From Coenobita brevimanus (Eukaryota > Arthropoda > Malacostraca > Decapoda > Coenobitidae): DNA of 64,000 nucleotides. The DNA is taken from assembly GCA_032717465.1 (NCBI GenBank), contig CM064681.1:16047191-16111190 (forward strand). The letters run 5' to 3'. Made by a program: the position numbers and the translations under genes. The notes beneath the pieces are model-generated. The model did no database searches and had not been told where the DNA came from. It saw nothing but the letters and a program-made list of their open reading frames with translations. Shown one piece after another: positions 57,735 to 64,000 of the stretch (position 1 is its first letter; the number at the start of each line of letters is the position of its first letter).

Positions 57735-59045
57735 CGTAGTTAAACACCTTGAATCCAACAACTAAATTAGCGACAGACAATATGGTTTTCACCACGAAAG
57801 ATCCACCATTGACATACTCAGTCTCCTGACTCATACCATTCATCAGTCAATTGACCAACATGGAGAAATCATGCAGTAGCCCTTGATATTTCTAGAGCTT
57901 TCGACAGGGTGTGGCACCATTCCCTGCTATCCATTCTCCCTTGCAATGGGCAAACGGCTTTTGTTCCTCTGCTTTCCTCATATCTCAGCAACAGAAAAAT
58001 AAGAGTAAAAGTAGATGATGTATATTCCAATTTTCACTCAATTAATGCTGGCATGCCACAAGGATCAGTTCTGGAACCAACCCTATTCCTAGTTCATATT
58101 AATTATCTTTTATCTGTCACTCACAGTCCCATCCATTCATATGCAGATGACTCAACACTTTTAAATTCATTCACACTCAAACATCCATTAACAAAGTTTA
58201 ATATCTCTAACTCTCACCTCAGGCAGCCATCTCCATAAATCAAGACTTATCTACAATCAGTGAATGGGGACAAAATTACCTTGTCTCATTTAATGCTAGT
58301 AAAACCAAATATGTACAATTTACTAATAGACAGATATTGCCAGATTCGTATATTACCTTCAATGCTACTAATTTTCCCATCTCCAAGAGTATTGAAATTC
58401 TCATTGTTTTACTTAACAATGCCCTCGGATGAACCTCTCATGTCAGATTACTTGCCACACCCGCCTAAAAGAAACTTGGATCATTGTACAGAGTCCGTAA
58501 CTTCTTCATCGACAAGCAGTTAGCTATATTTTATAAGAGTCATGTGCTCTTTTGGCTAGAATATTGCTCACCCTTGTAGAATGGATGTGGAGAGGTTGCA
58601 CTAAAACAACTAGACAAAATTCAGAACAAAGCTGTTGGAATTATTTATAACCCTGCTATTTTAAATAAATTTCCTCCCCTAAGAGTAAGAAGGAATGTTG
58701 CCTTCATTGCATTATTTTACAGATACTTTTCCGGCAAATGCTCAAATGAAGTTGCGTCCATTGTGCCATCTCTACATGCCTTCCCTTGTGCTATACGGGT
58801 ATCTGGTAGAGCTCATGACTGGAATGTCACACAGCCACACTGCAGAACTTCTGCCCATCAGAATTCTTTTATTCCCCGAACTGCATCTCTCAGGAACTCG
58901 GTTCCTTGGAGTTGTTCCCCCCAAACTTCAACCTACAGCTGTTCAAGTCCAACCGTCACAAATTTTTTATGAATGGAGGACGCCAGTAATCTGGTGTATG
59001 GATTTTTTTTTTTCCTTCCTCAGTTCTGTTGTTAAAAAAAATATA
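57735..59045 (+). pseudogene. Jockey/CR1-like LINE RT, right half (nest 2)
   Basis: VVKHLESNN and DRQYGFHHERSTIDIL continue directly from the left half. FDRVWHHSLLSIL, NAGMPQGSVLEPTLF and IHSYADDSTLLNSF follow (YADD intact), then a decayed C-terminal part with HQNSFIPRTASLRNS, and an A-rich end near 59033-59045. There are several frame changes and stops. Confidence 0.85.
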
Positions 59046-59138
59046 TATTATTGCTAACTCTAAGTGATTTAATCAGCTTAGGGGAAAAATGTAATATTGA
59101 AATTGGTTATGAAAACTGTCAGTACCATCCTTTCTTAA

Positions 59139-60066
59139 TCCGCCCGGTCCCAACCACTTTTCCACACTGATTCCCCCTCAATCCCGACCAATTTTGGGGA
59201 ATTTTTTTTTTTGGATCAAACTTCCGCTTTTGTTGAGAAACAATGGAAAATCACAAAGAGAGTGGTCACCGGGGTCTATAACTGGCCTACACAGGTATAC
59301 CTTCCTTGCACCTGGTACCATGTTCTATGGAGGTGCTTTGTGACTGTCACGTTTTCTATGGTAGGGATTAGTATGAGAAACCATTCACAATAGATAGATA
59401 TTTATTTATTACAAACAAAAAAACATGTAGTACAAGAGTATATTGGTTTTTATACAAAAATAAAGGTGAAATAAGCATTGTTCCATCACACAAACCTAGC
59501 GAAACGCCCAAATTGTTCACAGATGATTCACTAACATTGTTGTTTCATCATGCGTTTCATTATTCCAACTTACATAATACTCTTCCAATAACATTGTATC
59601 CTCTTCCACTTTAGAGAACTGTTTTCACATATTTACAGGCCTTACGATAAACCTTAGCATAATGTTAGTGCATATTTACATAGTGAGTGAACTCGCTCTG
59701 TTGTTTCAACTCACATTCTCATTTTTCAACTTATATAATACTTTTCCACTAACATTAGACCCGTTTCCACTTTACAGAACTGTTTTCACATATTTACAGG
59801 CCTTACAATTATATTTAGCGTAATATTAGCGTATATTTATATAGCGAGTGAAGTCGCTATGACTGTTGTTTCAAATTACACTCTATTTTTCAACTTATAT
59901 AATATTTTTCCACCAACATTACACCCGTTTCCACTTTATATAATTGCTATCACATATTTACAGACCTTACTATTCTACTGAGCATCATATTATTGCATAT
60001 TTACACAGTGAGAGAACTTGCTATATCACTTGTTTCAACTTACACTATTTTTCAACTTATATAAAT
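59139..60066 (+). mobile_element. Second piggyBac copy, left end only
   Basis: TTAA at 59135-59138, then TCCGCCCGGTCCCAACCACT, matching the left end of the piggyBac at 53332. The match continues through GGGGTC.ATAA.TGGCCTA and three of the ~160-bp units to about 60066, where unrelated sequence starts. No transposase and no right end, so truncated. Confidence 0.85.
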
Positions 60067-60588
<522 letters not shown>

Positions 60589-60684
60589 TTCTTGCGTATA
60601 GTTCAGTCTGTCGGCTTCTAGCATTATATAAGCATTTTCGTAACCACCTACAGGGCCCGTGCTTCGTGTTTTCGTTTTTATATA

Positions 60685-60916
60685 CCATTCTCTTGGCCTC
60701 TTATCACTATTTAATGTTTTTTTTCATAACAAGTCACAGGTTTTCACTCTGCAGTAGGTTTCATTTTCTAGCCTATGTTCTTACACCCACCACATTCGCC
60801 TTATCAACCATTCTGTTGGCCTATCACTATATAATCTTTTTTTCATATCAAGTTACAGGTTTTTAGTCTGCAGTAGGTTTATTTTCTAGTTTTTGTTTCT
60901 TACACCCATCACATTC
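60685..60916 (+). repeat. ~123-bp tandem duplication
   Basis: CCATTCTCTTGGCC (60685) and CCATTCTGTTGGCC (60808) start two units. Each ends ACACCCA(C/T)CACATTC, with CTGCAGTAGGTTT in the middle. Confidence 0.8.
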
Positions 60917-60964
60917 TCCTGCACTCACAGAACATTCTCTTCTTTCGATACTTCCTTTGCATGA

Positions 60965-61222
60965 TATCTTGCTGTTGGCCAATTCCATGCTGCCCTTATT
61001 ATTAGCTGCATTTTCTTTCTTTTTCTTTCTTTCTTGTTACATTTTGGCAGGCACTTCTACCCGTCAGAATTAACCGATTCTGACCAAACCTAGACACAAT
61101 GACCAGCCTATGGCCTAGTTGTGTCTACAAGGTTTTGGTTGCAAGGCAACTATTCGTTGCCTGGTAACTGCCAGCATAGAGCTGGCCATCGTAGCCCACC
61201 GGCGACTGGTCAGAATCAAGGA
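60965..61222 (+). repeat. Dispersed repeat family member
   Basis: Shares several 15-20 base blocks in the same order with 50665-51300. Non-coding. Confidence 0.65.
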
Positions 61223-61291
61223 ATTCTTCTAAAACTTCATTGCTCTTTATTTCAACACTTTCTGTTTCCGACTGACACAACATTTCCTTTA

Positions 61292-61295
<4 letters not shown>

Positions 61296-61323
<28 letters not shown>
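61296..61323. repeat. (CT)n microsatellite
   Basis: 14 CT units. Confidence 0.95.
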
Positions 61324-61327
<4 letters not shown>

Positions 61328-61465
61328 CCTTGGCATGAAATCCAGTTGCTTTGTGTCAAACGTTATATATTATGTAAACCGTTCCCAGAATCATGGAATA
61401 CTTTTTGTTAGTTATCTACTCGTCAGTTTTACATCAGACCGCGTTCTCTATTCTCGCAAAGTTTT

Positions 61466-61471
<6 letters not shown>

Positions 61472-61521
<50 letters not shown>
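61472..61521. repeat. (TA)n microsatellite
   Basis: About 50 bases of TA. Confidence 0.95.
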
Positions 61522-61524
<3 letters not shown>

Positions 61525-62138
61525 AAGGTAGTTTACATTAGACGTATCATTGTTTTATAACCATTGTTAATTGTACCTCAAATGAGGCTTGCAGCTCGGC
61601 AGTACAGGTCTTTATTGTACCACATGTGGTCTGCCCTAGGATGGGAAAGGAGGTCCGGATGATGATGATATATAGTGCAGGTGCCATACGCACCTGCACT
61701 ACAGTATATATATATCATGCAGATATGAAATCCTGTGGGCACTTTTTGAAGAAAGCATGGCACCTGTTTAGATGTCTTAGGGACATCGTCATCTAGAAGA
61801 AAAACCAAGGTGGCAGTCTGAAAAATTGTTAGATTCAAAATGGCGGCCAATTCTGAAAATGGTCGCCAAGCGATCTTGATATTTCTTAGTATACGGATAA
61901 AATCTGACAGGATAGGCCGATTCTCATGATCTTTTCATCAAATTGCATGTTTTTGACTAAGCTGAAATGAAATTTTACACTATTTTTAAGAAATTATGGA
62001 AAATTCTGGACCAAAATCTAAAAATAGAGGTAGAAATATTGGAAAAAAATATATTAATTTCCTTGAATTTTTCTTAGCGGTTAAGGGAGACTGATAGGAA
62101 TTACCCTTGACCCAAAATTTTTCCTCATATCACTTGAG
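61522..62138. other. Upstream of final reading frame, no gene
   Basis: Contains a perfect 11-bp hairpin, AGTGCAGGTGC-CATAC-GCACCTGCACT (61674-61700). AAAATGGCGGCC occurs near 61837. No TATA box or exon can be assigned. Confidence 0.4.
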
Positions 62139-64000
62139 ATGGCAAGACTTGCCTCTGAGGCCCAGCATATGGCAGGTTGGATTTCTTCTGCCAGAACAGA
62201 GCCCCATGCACTTTCTGCAGCTGTATTGCAGCGCCATGAAAACAGTGTTCTGAAGCTTGTAGCTGCTTTAAGAGGCTTTGCAAACCCCTATGCAGTGGAT
62301 ACAGATGACCTGTTCAACTTGGTTACCAAACCAGTCATGCCTGATAATGTTAAAAAGGATATTTGCAAACTAGATGAGACTGGACAAGAATTGTTTGGAG
62401 CATTTGTTGTTAAACGAATCAAAAGTTCATCTGAAACCCTTCGGGCCCCAGTGAAGAAACAGAAGCTGGCTACATGGAAGAGTACAGTAAACAAAACAAG
62501 AATATCAACTCATGACGAAGTGGTTGAGCTGAAACAGGATTGTTCATTGTTTGCAAGGCTATTCGTTGTCTGCAAAGCTAGGCCCGACATAAACTTGGAA
62601 GATGCAGTGAGGAAATATAAATTTTCTGTTGTACCCAGATCTCTGTTAGCCCCCGTTGGTGCAATGCTTCACTGTTCAATGAAAAGCAGTTTGATGGACA
62701 TCCTAGAGAAGCTTCCTGGAAATAATGAAACCATGACCAGTGCAACCAGCAAGAATGACGGCACAGCTGAAGGACCAATGAAAACAGTAGTCATTGTTGA
62801 TGCAGTCCAAGCTTTTGCAAAGCCAAAGGACGTGAGGCAGTGTTCATAGCTTGCACAAAGATTTATAGAACACATCTTGCAGAAATACAGTGACTCTGAT
62901 GAACTGTGCCCAATATTTGACAGAAATGATGTAGAAAATTCACTGAAACTGGCCACTAGAGAAAGAAGACAAGGAGGGCAACCAACAGTCGCTTATCACA
63001 TAACAGACACAATAAACATTGCCAGCATATCCTTGAAGAAAATGTTGTCTCATACACAAACAAAGCATGAATTAACAACATATGTGGCAGAGAAACTGCT
63101 GATAGCAGCTGCTGAAAATCAGCGAAATGTAATTGTGGCTAGTGGTAGCAAGTGTCAAGGCACACACAGGGATATGAGCTTCCTTGACAGCAACCAAGAA
63201 GAGGCAGACACCAAACATCTGCTGCATGCTCTGGATGCAACAACCTCAGGTGCAACAACTCTACAGATTCATTCCCCAGATACTGACGTGTTTGTTTTCG
63301 TTAGCAGGCGGTATCCAGATTTTTTTCAACACACATCATTTGTGGCAGGAATAGGACAGCGGCATAGAGTGATCCCTCTGAGACCAATTGCTGAGGCACT
63401 TGGTCCAAATCGAACTGCTGCTCTTCCACCATTTCATGCCCTCAGTGGTGCAGATAACACAGGTAGTTTTGCTGGCAAGGGGAAACTTAGCTGTTGGGAA
63501 GCTTTTCAGGAAGCAGAGGATGATGTTCTATCAGCACTGACAAGTCTAGACACTAGTGACCGACCGACAGATAAAATACTTACCTCCATAGAGAAATTTG
63601 TTTGTCAGATTTACCTTCCAAAGACTCGTATTTCCAGGCTGAAAGACCTAAGATGGTGGTTTTTCAAGAAGAAGCAGAATGAGTCAGAAAAACTCCTACC
63701 AATCTCTGAGACACTCCTGGAGGCCATATTGCGTACACATTACCAGTTATTGGTATATCGAATTACCAATCCCAGACTGTCGTCACCTGAGGGTTATGGG
63801 TGGAAGTTTGACGGTAAAGAATGGGAACCAGTTATGACCAAACAATCAACAGCACCACGTGCAGTGATTCACTTGGTTAAGTGTGGCTGTAGAAAGTCTG
63901 ACTGTTACACTGGCCGTAGTTCTTGTCGCATTGCAGACTTGAGGTGTACAGATTTATGCATTTGCTCTGATAATGAGGAAGAATGTGAAAATACAGAGTC
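62139..64000 (+). pseudogene. Unrecognised large protein with C-terminal cysteine cluster; open at window end
   Basis: ATG 62139 opens a frame that runs to the last base with one interruption, TAG at 62847-62849. Reading continues in the same frame after it. About 620 codons are visible and the 3' end is outside. The first part is helical and charged. Around residue 354, EEADTKHLLHALDATTSGAT with HSPDTDVFVF looks like a PIN/FEN-like nuclease core strand pattern (inference). HALSGADNTGSFAGKGK follows. Near residues 580-607 a cysteine cluster CGCRKSDC...CTDLCIC (C-X-C-X4-C-X6-C-X6-C-X3-C-X-C) resembles the tesmin/CXC type. I recall similar multi-copy proteins from invertebrate genomes with no assigned function, so it could be transposon-derived. 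Whether the TAG is a true lesion, a sequencing error or an intron edge is open. Confidence 0.6.

Overview
The window looks like a gene-poor, repeat-saturated stretch of an invertebrate nuclear genome. Arthropod is likely, and the mix of CR1/Jockey-like, RTE-like, I-like, Gypsy, hAT, piggyBac and Tc1/mariner elements with very long (TA)n tracts would fit a decapod crustacean. The species assignment is inference; the transposable-element content is read directly. I found no rRNA, tRNA, CRISPR array or convincing single-copy host gene. All annotation was done by eye.

Layout. 1-2.4 kb: end of a CR1-like LINE, then a probable P-element-like transposase remnant. 2.4-3.75 kb: reverse-strand RTE-like LINE 3' half. 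3.75-10.18 kb: a nearly complete LTR retrotransposon with Gypsy-type enzymes in the order protease-integrase-RT-RNase H (Gmr1-like order). 10.25-13.45 kb: a decayed RTE element with a run of hairpins in its 5' UTR. 13.9-16.2 kb: reverse-strand CR1/L2-like LINE (ORF1 plus endonuclease), with a TTAA-flanked piggyBac-type MITE at its 5' end. 17.5-23.2 kb: an I-like LINE with zinc-knuckle ORF1 and endonuclease-RT-RNase H ORF2.

23.4-39.6 kb is a five-level nest. A Jockey/CR1-like LINE fragment is split by a hAT transposon (8-bp duplication TATTCGCC). The hAT transposase gene is split by a reverse-strand Gypsy element. The Gypsy pol is split by a second Jockey/CR1-like LINE, which itself carries a poly-A retroposon. 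A shorter SINE-like insert and an RTE-like fragment sit at other points of the nest.

40.2-41.4 kb holds a (GT)n tract and three ~300-bp tandem units, one interrupted by an RTE-like 3' end. 42.2-49.4 kb holds two near-identical, almost full-length RTE-like LINEs in tandem, the first bounded by a 24-bp target-site duplication. 52.2-59.0 kb is a second nest: a LINE split by a Tc1/mariner element with ~385-bp inverted repeats (TA duplication), itself split by a nearly intact piggyBac (TTAA). A second piggyBac end lies at 59.1-60.1 kb. The window closes with a long reading frame (62.1-64.0 kb, one internal stop, open at the edge) of an unrecognised protein family with a C-terminal cysteine cluster.

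Most elements carry stops or frameshifts and are probably dead. The longest clean frames are the integrase-RT-RNase H pol (6.1-9.3 kb), the I-like ORF1 and ORF2, and the piggyBac transposase, which has only two in-frame stops.
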